Below, one piece after another: positions 44,902-53,501 of a stretch of 64,000 nt of DNA. The translations under genes were made by a program, and so were the position numbers. The notes under the pieces were generated by a model. The model had not been told where the DNA came from. It made no database searches and saw nothing but the letters and a program-made list of their open reading frames with translations. Where the stretch lies: positions 248,001 to 312,000 of the forward strand of contig NZ_WBOL01000002.1 in assembly GCF_008973715.1 (NCBI RefSeq). The letters are read 5' to 3'. How positions within the stretch are numbered: position 1 is the stretch's first letter; the number at the start of each line of letters is the position of its first letter. This DNA comes from Nitrincola schmidtii (lineage in GTDB: Bacteria; Pseudomonadota; Gammaproteobacteria; Pseudomonadales; Balneatricaceae).

Positions 44902-45900
44902 ATGGCAGAAATCCCTTTTTTAGCAGATCCACCTTGGCAAAAAAATGCTGAAGGCCAGCCAAGGCGTTGTGGCGTTGAGATAGAAATGAACGGCGTCACG
45001 CTAGAGCATGTCACCCAGTTGTTATCTAAAACCTTTTCATTATCTGTAAATTCTCCGGGACGCTATGAGCGATTATTGTCAGGTGATCCAGCAGGCGACT
45101 GGGTTGTTGAATTAGACTTCGATTTATTGAAAAAAATGGGTCGCCAAGAACATGAACGAGAAACATTTTCTGGTGAGTTAAATGACTCAGCCGAGACCTT
45201 GCTTAAAAAGGTATCTTTACCCTTGGTGCCACTGGAAATCGTCAGTCCACCCCTTCCTTTTGACAGACTGATAGAAGTAGAGGAGTTGATCGTTGCGCTA
45301 AGGCATATTGGTGCTAGAGGGACTTCTGATCAACTGACAAATGCATTTGGAATGCAATTTAATCCTGAAATTCACTCTAAAGATGCGCATCAATTGAGCG
45401 CATTTATAAAAGCGTTTTTATGTTGCTATGAATGGCTTTATGAGCGCTCAAAAGTAAACTTAATGCGCCGTATGACCAGATTTGCAGAGCCCTTTCCACG
45501 AAGTTATGTGCTGAAAGTCATTGATTTGGACTATTGGCCAGATCAAGCAGTCTTGATTGACGATTATTTAGCAGACAATCCAACCCGAAACCGAGCATTA
45601 GACTGTCTGCCGTTATTTGCCTATCTGGACGAATCTCGAGTCATGTCGGTGATTGATGATCAATTGGTTAAGCCCCGTCCTACTTGGCACTATCGACTTC
45701 CTAATTGTGAAATTGACCGAGCTGATTGGGGCCTCTACGTGGCTTGGAATGATTGGGTTCTAATAGAAAAACTGGCTGCAAATGAAGAGGCGTTGAAAAA
45801 CTGCTGTTTAGCCTACCATGTATTTTTATCTAATCCGGTTGATCGCTTGATGGGAAACTGGGTGGATGAATTTGATCAGCGCTGGCTAACCCAACTTTAA
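44902..45900 (+). CDS. Amidoligase family protein (glutamine-synthetase-like fold)
   Basis: A 332-residue putative ATP-dependent carboxylate-amine ligase of the Amidoligase_2 type. The metal/ATP motifs are visible: CGVEIEMNG with E26 and E28, GDWVVELDFD (about 59-68), and LEIVSPPLP (about 111-119), followed by FGMQFNPEI. The ATG at 44902 has AGGAG 12 bases upstream; an earlier ATG at 44854 overlaps the preceding gene and has a ribosome-binding site too close. In known clusters such ligases accompany AIG2-like proteins, as here. Substrates are unknown. Confidence 0.78.
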   Translation: MAEIPFLADPPWQKNAEGQPRRCGVEIEMNGVTLEHVTQLLSKTFSLSVNSPGRYERLLSGDPAGDWVVELDFDLLKKMGRQEHERETFSGELNDSAETLLKKVSLPLVPLEIVSPPLPFDRLIEVEELIVALRHIGARGTSDQLTNAFGMQFNPEIHSKDAHQLSAFIKAFLCCYEWLYERSKVNLMRRMTRFAEPFPRSYVLKVIDLDYWPDQAVLIDDYLADNPTRNRALDCLPLFAYLDESRVMSVIDDQLVKPRPTWHYRLPNCEIDRADWGLYVAWNDWVLIEKLAANEEALKNCCLAYHVFLSNPVDRLMGNWVDEFDQRWLTQL

Positions 45901-45916
45901 TTTGAAGGAATCGCAC

Positions 45917-46768
45917 ATGAATTCAACGCATCAGTTTATTCGCTGTCATGATTTAGAAGTGCATGTTACCTGCTGGGGAGATTCATCGTCACCTGCGATA
46001 GTCATGTGGCATGGCTTAACCCGAACGGGACGCGATTTCGACGAGCTGGCTCGCGGATTAGCAAGAGATTATTACGTGATCTGTCCAGACACCATTGGAA
46101 GGGGGTTGTCGCAATGGAGTCAGCAACCTGAGCAACAATATGTGATTCCATTTTATGTACAACTGGCCAAGCAGCTATTACACGCTTTAGCGATTCAGTC
46201 CTGTGTGTGGATAGGTACTTCCATGGGTGGTTTAATTGGTATCCTTTTGGCGTCTGAGGAAAATACCCCAATAAAAGCCCTGCTCGTTAATGATGTAGGG
46301 CCTGAGCTGCCAAGAGAGGCCATTCAGCGTATCAGTGATTATATTGGCATTCAGCCAGTGTTCGATACCGTGACACAACTAGAGCAGTGGTTGAAATCGG
46401 TTTATGTCACTTTTGGCAAGAATAGTGAAGAGTTTTGGTGTCGTATGGCCATGACCTCGTCACGTCGACTCGCTGATGGGCGTATCACACTCCATTACGA
46501 TCCAGCCATCACTAAGGGATTTAGTGTTCCTGATGAACAGGATGAGCAGCCGACGCTTTGGGCGCAGTGGCAGGCGATTAGCTGTCCTATCTTGATTGTT
46601 CGTGGCGAAAAGTCAGATCTTTTATCGCAGAAACAACTTGAGCAAATGTGCTTAAGTCAACCCAATGCACAAAAGGTCAGTCTTGCTGGTATCGGTCATG
46701 CACCCACCCTTGTTGATGATCAGCAACAGCAGTTTATCCATGATTGGTTAAAGAGTTTGCCAGCTTAG
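45917..46768 (+). CDS. Alpha/beta hydrolase
   Basis: A 283-residue serine hydrolase fold. The oxyanion region VMWHGLTRTGRDF (about 29-41), the nucleophile elbow GTSMGGLIG (about 97-105, Ser at 99) and a C-terminal His in GHAPTLVDD complete the triad pattern. ATG at 45917 follows AAGGA. It begins 16 bases after the amidoligase gene and should be co-transcribed. It is not a clear DmpD orthologue; substrate unknown. Confidence 0.8.
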   Translation: MNSTHQFIRCHDLEVHVTCWGDSSSPAIVMWHGLTRTGRDFDELARGLARDYYVICPDTIGRGLSQWSQQPEQQYVIPFYVQLAKQLLHALAIQSCVWIGTSMGGLIGILLASEENTPIKALLVNDVGPELPREAIQRISDYIGIQPVFDTVTQLEQWLKSVYVTFGKNSEEFWCRMAMTSSRRLADGRITLHYDPAITKGFSVPDEQDEQPTLWAQWQAISCPILIVRGEKSDLLSQKQLEQMCLSQPNAQKVSLAGIGHAPTLVDDQQQQFIHDWLKSLPA

Positions 46769-46786
46769 CTGATCAATGAGTAACTA

Positions 46787-46812
46787 ATAAGGGCGGTATG
46801 GACCGCCCTTAT
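46787..46812. terminator. Bidirectional hairpin between hydrolase and DUF4168 genes
   Basis: A perfect 11-bp stem ATAAGGGCGGT/ACCGCCCTTAT with a four-base loop lies between two convergent genes. The T-run is poor on both sides, but the position and strength suit a shared terminator. Confidence 0.75.
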
Positions 46813-46828
46813 GACTGTGATGAACAGA

Positions 46829-47197
46829 TTAGTTCAGCATTTCAGCGACACGATCACGAAGTGCTGGATCGCTTTGCAGTGCTAAGGCAATTTCATTGTA
46901 AGTTTCAACTTCCATACCGGCTGCTTCAACCGCTTGAATCATCATTATGCTGGCTTCTTGTTGAAGCTGCGCTGCTTGCTCTTGATCAGAAGCGGCCTCT
47001 AAACGCGCAGAGTATTCAGCACGAACGGTGTCGAGATCACCTTGAACAGCGGCAAAGGTTTGCAAGTCTGTTTCAGTAAATTCAACTTGAGTTTGTTGAG
47101 CAGGCATGGGTGACTGTGCCTCATAGGCCATCACGTGTGAAGTGGCACCTAGGGTTAATAAACCGGTAATAGCAGCGGCAAGTAGTGTTTTCTTCAT
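46829..47197 (-). CDS. DUF4168 exported protein
   Basis: A 122-residue protein with a signal peptide (about 1-24, ending VMAY) followed by a Gln-rich segment and an all-helical DUF4168 domain (FTETDLQTFAAVQGDL through YNEIALALQSDPALRDRV). The family is periplasmic and of unknown function. AAGGAG precedes the ATG. A near-consensus sigma-54 promoter stands just upstream, and an NtrB/NtrC-like pair is divergent, so regulated expression is likely. Confidence 0.87.
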   Translation of the reverse strand: MKKTLLAAAITGLLTLGATSHVMAYEAQSPMPAQQTQVEFTETDLQTFAAVQGDLDTVRAEYSARLEAASDQEQAAQLQQEASIMMIQAVEAAGMEVETYNEIALALQSDPALRDRVAEMLN

Positions 47198-47234
47198 CTT
47201 TATAACTCCTTAGTTTGCATTTCAATAAGGTTAA

Positions 47235-47250
47235 AGCGAATGCCGTGCCA
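47235..47250 (-). promoter_or_regulatory. Sigma-54 promoter of the DUF4168 gene
   Basis: The minus strand reads TGGCACGGCATTCGCT, matching TGGCACG-N4-TTGC at all but one of the key positions, with GG and GC ten bases apart. It is about 40 bases before the start codon. The rest of gap 47198-47436 is AT-rich and may hold activator sites. Confidence 0.78.
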
Positions 47251-47436
47251 ATTTTTCAATATTATTTATAAGTTACTAATAATTATGAATAAAGTTTTCA
47301 TTTCGTGTCTTGGTGAGGGGTTTTATTGGTTGGCAAGATAGTGTGAATGTGTCAGTCTTGTGTGTCATATTGACTCATGTGCCAAAATATTAAGCTGAGT
47401 CGATGCTTGAATAAGACCGTCTGCAAAAGGTGAAAT

Positions 47437-48879
47437 GTGCCATATCAATTATTGTCGGGAAACCTTCGCAGAGTGTTACTGGTTAGAGTGGCGCTACCGG
47501 TGTTAGTGATCTTGGCAATCATCCTATCTGCGGGGCAAATGCTTGTCAGTCACTTTATTGAAGAGCGCATGCAGCGTGATCTTCAGTTAGTCGCGCGTGC
47601 AGTTTATTTGCCAATCAGTCAGGCTATGGCTCGAAATGATTTAGAACAGATGCAAAACAATATGGCTTCTCTGTTCGGTATCACTGAAGTTTATGGTGCC
47701 TATCTATTTGATGCCGATGGAAACCCTGTGATCAGCTTTGGTGTGGTAAATCCTACGCAAGCACAAGCTGAAGATGCGCTATTAAAAACCTTATCTGGCG
47801 AATTCGATCAATATGAGCGTATTCGTGGACGAGATGTCTACTCCTTTTTTATGCCAATGTTTGATGAGTTTGGGCAACCTAACGGCTTGCTTCAAGTCAC
47901 ACGTCGCCATAGCGATATTGATCAGCAACTAAGACGACTGGCTTATGGATCTTGGGGAGGCTTTTTACTCACTAGCTTGCTAATTTTAGGTATCTTGGTA
48001 CTGACCCATCAACGTGCAATTGGAAGGCCCTTAGATCGCATTCTTCGCAGTATTCAGCGTGTGGAGGCAGGAGAGCATCATCACCGGGCTTTTGAAGATG
48101 GGCCTAGTGAAATGCGTAAACTAGCATCAGGACTAAATGGTATGTTGGATGCTATCCAGCAGGCAGAAGCGCGAGAAGAACAGCAGCGCCTTGAGCGAGA
48201 AATGATCGCTGAACGTCTGCGCCAAACAGAAACGCTGGCGGCATTAGGACAGCTTTCGGCCGGTGTGGCACATGAGTTAGGTGCCCCATTGAGTGTCGTG
48301 GATGGTCGTGCCAGTCGTCTACAACGGCGTTTGACCGAGACTAAAGACCTTGATGAGTTACAGGATATTCGTCACCAAACGGCACGCATGACCTCAATAA
48401 TTCAGCAACTCTTATCCTATGGGCGATCATCTCGCGCTAAGATCCGACAGTTAGATCTTTATGCCCTTGTCGCCAGAGCTCAGTCTTTAATTGAGGGCGA
48501 AGGTTTTCACGTGGAGCTGATTCCAGGCAACAAGGCGATGCTGCAAGGTGATTCGTTAAGCTTAGAACAGGCAATCATTAATTTGTTAAGAAATGCCTGC
48601 CAAGCCTGTCCAGAAGGGCCTGTCAAAATACACTGGTCAGTCGATGACAAGATTCATCTTATTATTGAAGATGGTGGCGCTGGCATCGATGCGAGCATTA
48701 AAGAACAGTTATTTGAACCCTTTGTGACGACTAAAATACCAGGGCAGGGGAGCGGGTTAGGCCTAGCTATCGTTAAAAGAATTGTTGAAGAGCATCAAGG
48801 GCGGATAGAAGTTCAGCAAAGTGAATTAGGCGGTGCGCGCTTTGAATTGATCTTCCCACTAGAAAAGGGTGAGTTATGA
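47437..48879 (+). CDS. Sensor histidine kinase (NtrB/ZraS-like)
   Basis: A 480-residue membrane kinase. TM1 (about 14-38) and TM2 (about 172-192) flank a periplasmic domain of about 130 residues. HAMP (about 193-245) is followed by a coiled coil, the H-box GVAHELGAPLSVVDGRAS and an ATPase domain with DGGAGI and GQGSGLGL. GTG start with AAGGTG upstream. It overlaps the response regulator gene by four bases (ATGA). The signal is unknown. Confidence 0.88.
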   Translation: MPYQLLSGNLRRVLLVRVALPVLVILAIILSAGQMLVSHFIEERMQRDLQLVARAVYLPISQAMARNDLEQMQNNMASLFGITEVYGAYLFDADGNPVISFGVVNPTQAQAEDALLKTLSGEFDQYERIRGRDVYSFFMPMFDEFGQPNGLLQVTRRHSDIDQQLRRLAYGSWGGFLLTSLLILGILVLTHQRAIGRPLDRILRSIQRVEAGEHHHRAFEDGPSEMRKLASGLNGMLDAIQQAEAREEQQRLEREMIAERLRQTETLAALGQLSAGVAHELGAPLSVVDGRASRLQRRLTETKDLDELQDIRHQTARMTSIIQQLLSYGRSSRAKIRQLDLYALVARAQSLIEGEGFHVELIPGNKAMLQGDSLSLEQAIINLLRNACQACPEGPVKIHWSVDDKIHLIIEDGGAGIDASIKEQLFEPFVTTKIPGQGSGLGLAIVKRIVEEHQGRIEVQQSELGGARFELIFPLEKGEL

Positions 48880-50312
48880 ACCAGCGTGATAAAAAGTCAG
48901 CCCCAATTTTACTGGTGGAAGATGATCAGTCGCTATCTGCTTTGATTGTTGATGAACTCGAAGCAGAGGGATTTACTCTGCATGCGACCGATAATCTGAT
49001 GCAAGCAAGGCAACAGTTAGAGCAATTGCAGCCTAGCATGGTGATTACTGACTTGCGTTTACCTGACGGTCACGGGATGCAGTTAGTTGAGCAAATCATC
49101 AAGCTGGATGAATCAATACGCCCTTCGATAATTGTGATCACCGCGTTTGGAAGTGTGCGACAGGCTGTTGAGGCTTTACAGGCTGGGGCCGATGACTTTT
49201 TAACCAAGCCCTTAGATTTGGATCATTTTCTGCTGAGTGTTGCCAAAGTATTGGAGCATCGGCGCGTACGTCATGAATTAAGTGCTTTTCGTCAGCTCTC
49301 CAAAAAGGATCATGCCTTTCATGGCATTATTGGCTCTAGTCGCGTTATGCGACATTTATATGATCAGATACGAGTAGTCGCTCGTGCACAAGGTCCAGTA
49401 CTGATCAATGGTGAAAGTGGGACAGGTAAAGAGTTAGTGGCCCGAGCGCTGCACGCAGAAAGTGAGCGTCAAGAAGGCCCTTTTTTGGCAGTCAACTGTG
49501 CAGGCATCCCCTCAGAGCTGCTTGAAAGTGAGTTTTTCGGTCATGCCGCTGGCGCATTTACCGGAGCACAAAAGGCACGAAAAGGTTTGTTGCAAGAAGC
49601 ACAAGGCGGTAGTTTACTGTTAGACGAAATAGGTGAAATGCCACTCGCACTTCAGGCGAAGCTGCTTCGAGCGTTACAAGATGGCTCGGTTCGTCCTGTG
49701 GGCCAAGATACAGAAGTGCAGGTTGATGTCAGGATTATTGCTGCGACTCATCGTGATTTAAAGCAAAAAGTGGCTGAAGGTAGTTTCCGCGAAGATTTTT
49801 ACTATCGCCTAGAAACCTTTGCGATTCAGATACCACCGCTGCGTGATAGAGAGGGTGATTTGGAATTGCTGGCGCAGCAGTTTGTGCGTCAGCATGCCAT
49901 CGCACAGAGTCGAGAAATTCATGGATTTAATGCAGTAGCCTTGGCCTTCATTCGCGCTTATAGTTTTCCAGGTAATGTACGTGAATTGCAAAATGTGGTG
50001 GAAAGAGCGGTAGCCTTTTGTGAATCTGAATGGATAGAACCTAGGCATCTTCCAACGCGTTTGCTGGATTCAGCACCCCTTCAAACGTCCAGCGTTGAGT
50101 CTTCTAGTATTGATGTCAGTTCAGTTGAATCATCTCAATCTAACGGAATGGAGCAGCGTTTGTTAGCTGGCAATAAACTACCGACTCTTGATGAGTTACA
50201 AAAGCGCTATGTGCAGATGGTTCTGGATGAGGTACAAGGTAATAAACGAAGAGCGGCGGCATTGTTAGGGATAGGCCGTAGAACCCTTTATCGTTGGCTG
50301 GATCAACCATGA
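48876..50312 (+). CDS. NtrC-family sigma-54 response regulator
   Basis: A 478-residue regulator: receiver with phospho-acceptor D59 in VITDLRLPDG, AAA+ domain with Walker A GESGTGKEL and the contact loop GAFTGA, a Ser-rich linker (about 405-425), and a C-terminal Fis-like helix-turn-helix (NKRRAAALLGIGRRTLYRWL). It is coupled to the kinase upstream and to the TtrS-like gene downstream by ATGA overlaps. The sigma-54 promoter of the divergent DUF4168 gene is the closest candidate target. Confidence 0.9.
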   Translation: MNQRDKKSAPILLVEDDQSLSALIVDELEAEGFTLHATDNLMQARQQLEQLQPSMVITDLRLPDGHGMQLVEQIIKLDESIRPSIIVITAFGSVRQAVEALQAGADDFLTKPLDLDHFLLSVAKVLEHRRVRHELSAFRQLSKKDHAFHGIIGSSRVMRHLYDQIRVVARAQGPVLINGESGTGKELVARALHAESERQEGPFLAVNCAGIPSELLESEFFGHAAGAFTGAQKARKGLLQEAQGGSLLLDEIGEMPLALQAKLLRALQDGSVRPVGQDTEVQVDVRIIAATHRDLKQKVAEGSFREDFYYRLETFAIQIPPLRDREGDLELLAQQFVRQHAIAQSREIHGFNAVALAFIRAYSFPGNVRELQNVVERAVAFCESEWIEPRHLPTRLLDSAPLQTSSVESSSIDVSSVESSQSNGMEQRLLAGNKLPTLDELQKRYVQMVLDEVQGNKRRAAALLGIGRRTLYRWLDQP

Positions 50313-52138
50313 TCTGGGCAAAACAAATACAGACATTATTAGTGTTAATCTTACTACATGGCTTTGCGTTGCAGCTTGCAGCTGAAGAGATACATATCGG
50401 TATCTTGGATTGGCGAACGTTGGAGGATTTTGAGCAACACTGGCTACCTTCATTGCAAAGTCTTGAAACAGAAATGCCGGCACATCGTCTAGTGTTGCAC
50501 GCGATGACGTTAGAAGAATTGAATAAGGCTTTAGCTGAACATCAGCTAGATTTTCTGATTACAAATCCCGGTCATTATGTGGCTCTATCAGCGCAATATG
50601 AGATTGCGCCCTTAGCACAGTTACAACACCTCAAAGAAGGGCTACCGCTGAATTATGTTGGTTCGGTGTTACTCACGCATCAAGGGCGTCAGGATCTTAA
50701 TGAGTTTAGTGATCTAAAAGGTTTAAGGGTTGGTGCAGTCAGTTTAGAATCCTTTGGGGGTTATCAGCTGATGCTGGATACCTTGAATCAACATCATAAT
50801 GACGTAAACCGTTGGGCTATCAACTGGAGTTTTACCGGTTTTCCAATGGATCAATTGGTTGAACGATTATTGCATGATGAGTTTGATGCCATTGTGTTAC
50901 GCAGTTGTCTTGCCGAGGTCATGGCACTGGAAGGTAGTCTAGATTTAACCGCTTTGCGCCCCATCGGTGCTCAATCGATAGATGGCTATCCCTGTATGAT
51001 CTCAACTCCTGTCTATCCTGGCTGGCCATTATTAAGAACAGCAAGAGCCAATGACACACTAGCGCGACAAGTATTAGCAGCCTTGATGAAATCTGACTCG
51101 GTGTTGATCGAGCAAGATGTGGTGCACTGGCAACCCCCTGTTTCTTATCAATCTGTTTACGATGTATTTGAACGTTTACGAATTGGCCCTTTTGCAGCTT
51201 TTCCTCATAACCCAATTCTACATTGGCTTTTAATTCATCGTTATTGGTTTTATGGAGCATTTACCCTTTTAATTCTGTTGGTGTTGCATAATATCCGTGC
51301 AGAGTATTTAGTGCGAAGAAGGACACATGAGTTAGAGTTGTCGCAGCAGCGTCATCGAGAAGCTGAGCAAACAGCGCAGCATCATCAAGATGAACTGCGT
51401 CATGCATCTCGTTTTACCCTAATGGGAGAGCTGGCAGCAGGGTTAGCACACGAGTTGAATCAACCGCTGACGGCGATTGCGAATTATGCGCGCGGATCAG
51501 TTAGGCATTTACAACGGGATAACCAAGATCTGTTGGATCGTCGCGTACAGTTAGTTGAAGCGTCTGAGCAGATCGCTAATCAGGCAGATCAAGCCGCAGC
51601 CGTGATACGTAATATCCGCACTTTTTTGAAAAAGGATGCAGGAGAGTATAGCTGGTTAGCCATCGTTCCTGTTGTTGAAGATGCCTTGCTCTTTTGTCAA
51701 ACGCGCTTAAATCAAGCTCAAGTAAAACCCGATTTACAATTCTCCAGTCACTTGCCGGATATCTTTAGTCATCGTATTTATCTACTACAAATACTCGCCA
51801 ACCTTATTACCAACGCTTTAGATGCCATGGTGGATGAGGAAGTGAGTCAGCGTGAGTTGCGTCTTTCTATCAGTCAAGATGTTGCTAATAATCGTCTGAT
51901 TATTCAGCTGTTCGACCGTGGAAAGGGGATTGATGCTGGCATTGAAAAACATCTTTTTGAGCCCTTTATGACCACTCGGAAAGAGGGAATGGGATTAGGT
52001 TTATCGCTTAGCAGATCCTTAGCAGAAGCTTTGGGTGGTGAGCTAACCTTGATAAATCGTCAGGATGGTGGAGCTGTTGCAACATTAACCATACCTATTC
52101 AACAGCCGTTACAGGAGTCCATTGAATGCCGGGGATAA
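50309..52138 (+). CDS. TtrS-like sensor kinase with PhnD-type periplasmic domain
   Basis: A 609-residue kinase. A signal/TM segment (about 5-23) leads to a periplasmic phosphonate-binding-like domain (about 25-300: IHIGILDW at the start, DFLITNPGHYVAL, SFTGFPMDQLVERLLHDEFDAIVLRSC), then TM (about 310-332), a coiled coil, H-box GLAHELNQPLTAIANY and an ATPase domain. This architecture is that of tetrathionate sensor TtrS. ATG at 50309 overlaps the previous stop; an upstream TTG at 50294 is unlikely. Next to it are a TtrR-like regulator and tsdA-like cytochrome genes. Confidence 0.85.
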   Translation: MIWAKQIQTLLVLILLHGFALQLAAEEIHIGILDWRTLEDFEQHWLPSLQSLETEMPAHRLVLHAMTLEELNKALAEHQLDFLITNPGHYVALSAQYEIAPLAQLQHLKEGLPLNYVGSVLLTHQGRQDLNEFSDLKGLRVGAVSLESFGGYQLMLDTLNQHHNDVNRWAINWSFTGFPMDQLVERLLHDEFDAIVLRSCLAEVMALEGSLDLTALRPIGAQSIDGYPCMISTPVYPGWPLLRTARANDTLARQVLAALMKSDSVLIEQDVVHWQPPVSYQSVYDVFERLRIGPFAAFPHNPILHWLLIHRYWFYGAFTLLILLVLHNIRAEYLVRRRTHELELSQQRHREAEQTAQHHQDELRHASRFTLMGELAAGLAHELNQPLTAIANYARGSVRHLQRDNQDLLDRRVQLVEASEQIANQADQAAAVIRNIRTFLKKDAGEYSWLAIVPVVEDALLFCQTRLNQAQVKPDLQFSSHLPDIFSHRIYLLQILANLITNALDAMVDEEVSQRELRLSISQDVANNRLIIQLFDRGKGIDAGIEKHLFEPFMTTRKEGMGLGLSLSRSLAEALGGELTLINRQDGGAVATLTIPIQQPLQESIECRG

Positions 52139-52722
52139 TCCATATAGTTGATGATGAAGAAGCAGTTAGACGTTCATTAAGGTGGCTGTTGGAGTCTGTT
52201 GATCTTCAGGTTGAGGAATATGCAGATGCTGCCAGCCTTCTAACAAAAGCAGATCTACAGCAGTTAGGATGTGTGTTATTAGATATTCGTATGCCCGGTA
52301 TGAGTGGCTTAGCCCTGCAAACGGAATTAATGGCAAGGGCACCCGCATTACCAGTAATTTTCATGACTGGTCATGGTGATGTGCCGATGGCGGTTCGTGC
52401 CATGAAGGCAGGAGCCTTTGATTTTTTTGAAAAGCCCTATAATGATCAGTTGCTGTTAGATACCGTTAGCCGAGCGTTAGAAAAGCATCAGCAGTACTTA
52501 ACGGAACAAGCGCAACATTTACCTGTCGAACAGCGTAGAGCCAGTTTAACCCCACGAGAAGAGCAGGTGCTTTGCCTGCTTTTAGAAGGTGAGCCGAGTA
52601 AGCGAATAGCCTCTACACTGAACATTAGTGCTCGCACTGTCGATGTTCATCGACACCATATTATGACAAAAATGCAGGTTGATTCGTTAGCTGAGCTGTT
52701 ACGCCTCTGTTTAGAGCGCTAA
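52126..52722 (+). CDS. TtrR/FixJ-like response regulator
   Basis: A 198-residue two-domain regulator: receiver with D53 in LLDIRMPG and the FMTGHGDVPMAVRAMKAGAFDFFEKP signature split across about 79-104, then a LuxR-type helix-turn-helix (LTPREEQVLCLLLEG and SARTVDVHRHHIMTKM). The start overlaps the kinase gene by 13 bases. It probably controls the two cytochrome genes that begin 124 bases downstream. Confidence 0.9.
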   Translation: MPGIIHIVDDEEAVRRSLRWLLESVDLQVEEYADAASLLTKADLQQLGCVLLDIRMPGMSGLALQTELMARAPALPVIFMTGHGDVPMAVRAMKAGAFDFFEKPYNDQLLLDTVSRALEKHQQYLTEQAQHLPVEQRRASLTPREEQVLCLLLEGEPSKRIASTLNISARTVDVHRHHIMTKMQVDSLAELLRLCLER

Positions 52723-52802
52723 ATCCAACTAAAGATTCCTTTAGACAAACAAGGATTTTACCAATAGTTTAAAAGCCGCTTAAAGCGTAAGGTTGTTTCA
52801 AT

Positions 52803-52822
52803 TAACACACCAAGATGTGTTA
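52803..52822. promoter_or_regulatory. Inverted repeat upstream of the dihaem cytochrome genes
   Basis: Seven-base arms TAACACA and TGTGTTA separated by six bases lie about 25 bases before the first cytochrome start codon. The symmetry and size suit a dimeric regulator site, perhaps for the TtrR-like protein, or a leader hairpin. No direct support. Confidence 0.35.
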
Positions 52823-52846
52823 GCTGAGGTGAGGAGCAACCTAACA

Positions 52847-53491
52847 ATGAAAATCTTATCGCATATCCCCTTAATATCTGCCTGTATCACGCTGGGTTTT
52901 GCTGTTCAAGCAAACGCCATTGATGGTGATGCGACCCGTGGGCAAGCGGCTGCGGCAGTTTGTACTGCCTGCCATCAGGCAGATGGCAGTGGCATGTACA
53001 TGCCCGGTGGTGAGTCATGGCCACGTCTTGCTGGTCTTGATGCCGCATATATCTATAAGCAACTCAAAGACTTTACTGAAGGTCAGCGTAAAAACGCATC
53101 AATGGCGCCTTTCGCGGCGATGCTGAATGATCAGCAAATGCGAGATGTGTCTGTTTACTACAGTGAAATGCCAGCAACGGCTGGAAAAGGTGGCGAGTCT
53201 GCCGATGAAGAGATGCTCAAATGGGGTCAAACGCTAGCCACAAATGGCGATTGGTCTCGCTATATTCCCTCTTGTCAGTCCTGTCATGGCCCTGACAATT
53301 TGGGTGCCGGTGAGCATTTCCCCGCTATCGCTGGTCAGCATTCCGGTTATATCGAAGCACAACTACTTGCATGGCAAAAAGAGACGCGTCAGAACGATCC
53401 GCAGCATTTGATGTTAGCGATCGCTGAGCGTTTAAGTCCTTATGATATTCAAGCCGTGTCTGCTTGGTTATCGATGCAGCCATCACAATAA
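52847..53491 (+). CDS. Dihaem cytochrome c4-like protein (TsdB-like)
   Basis: A 214-residue periplasmic cytochrome. A signal peptide covers residues 1-24 (ending QANA). Two haem-attachment motifs are present, CTACH at 39-43 and CQSCH at 143-147, each in its own class I fold, as in cytochrome c4. ATG at 52847 with GAGGAG upstream is chosen over an earlier in-frame ATG at 52793 that would disrupt the signal. Immediately upstream of the TsdA-like gene, it fits the electron-accepting partner TsdB. Confidence 0.87.
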   Translation: MKILSHIPLISACITLGFAVQANAIDGDATRGQAAAAVCTACHQADGSGMYMPGGESWPRLAGLDAAYIYKQLKDFTEGQRKNASMAPFAAMLNDQQMRDVSVYYSEMPATAGKGGESADEEMLKWGQTLATNGDWSRYIPSCQSCHGPDNLGAGEHFPAIAGQHSGYIEAQLLAWQKETRQNDPQHLMLAIAERLSPYDIQAVSAWLSMQPSQ

Positions 53492-53501
53492 GGAGCCTGT
53501 C

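Noticed and set aside
45917-46768. Alpha/beta hydrolase as the missing DmpD
   Set aside because: It is 39 kb from dmpC and in an operon with amidoligase genes; sequence shows only the general fold.
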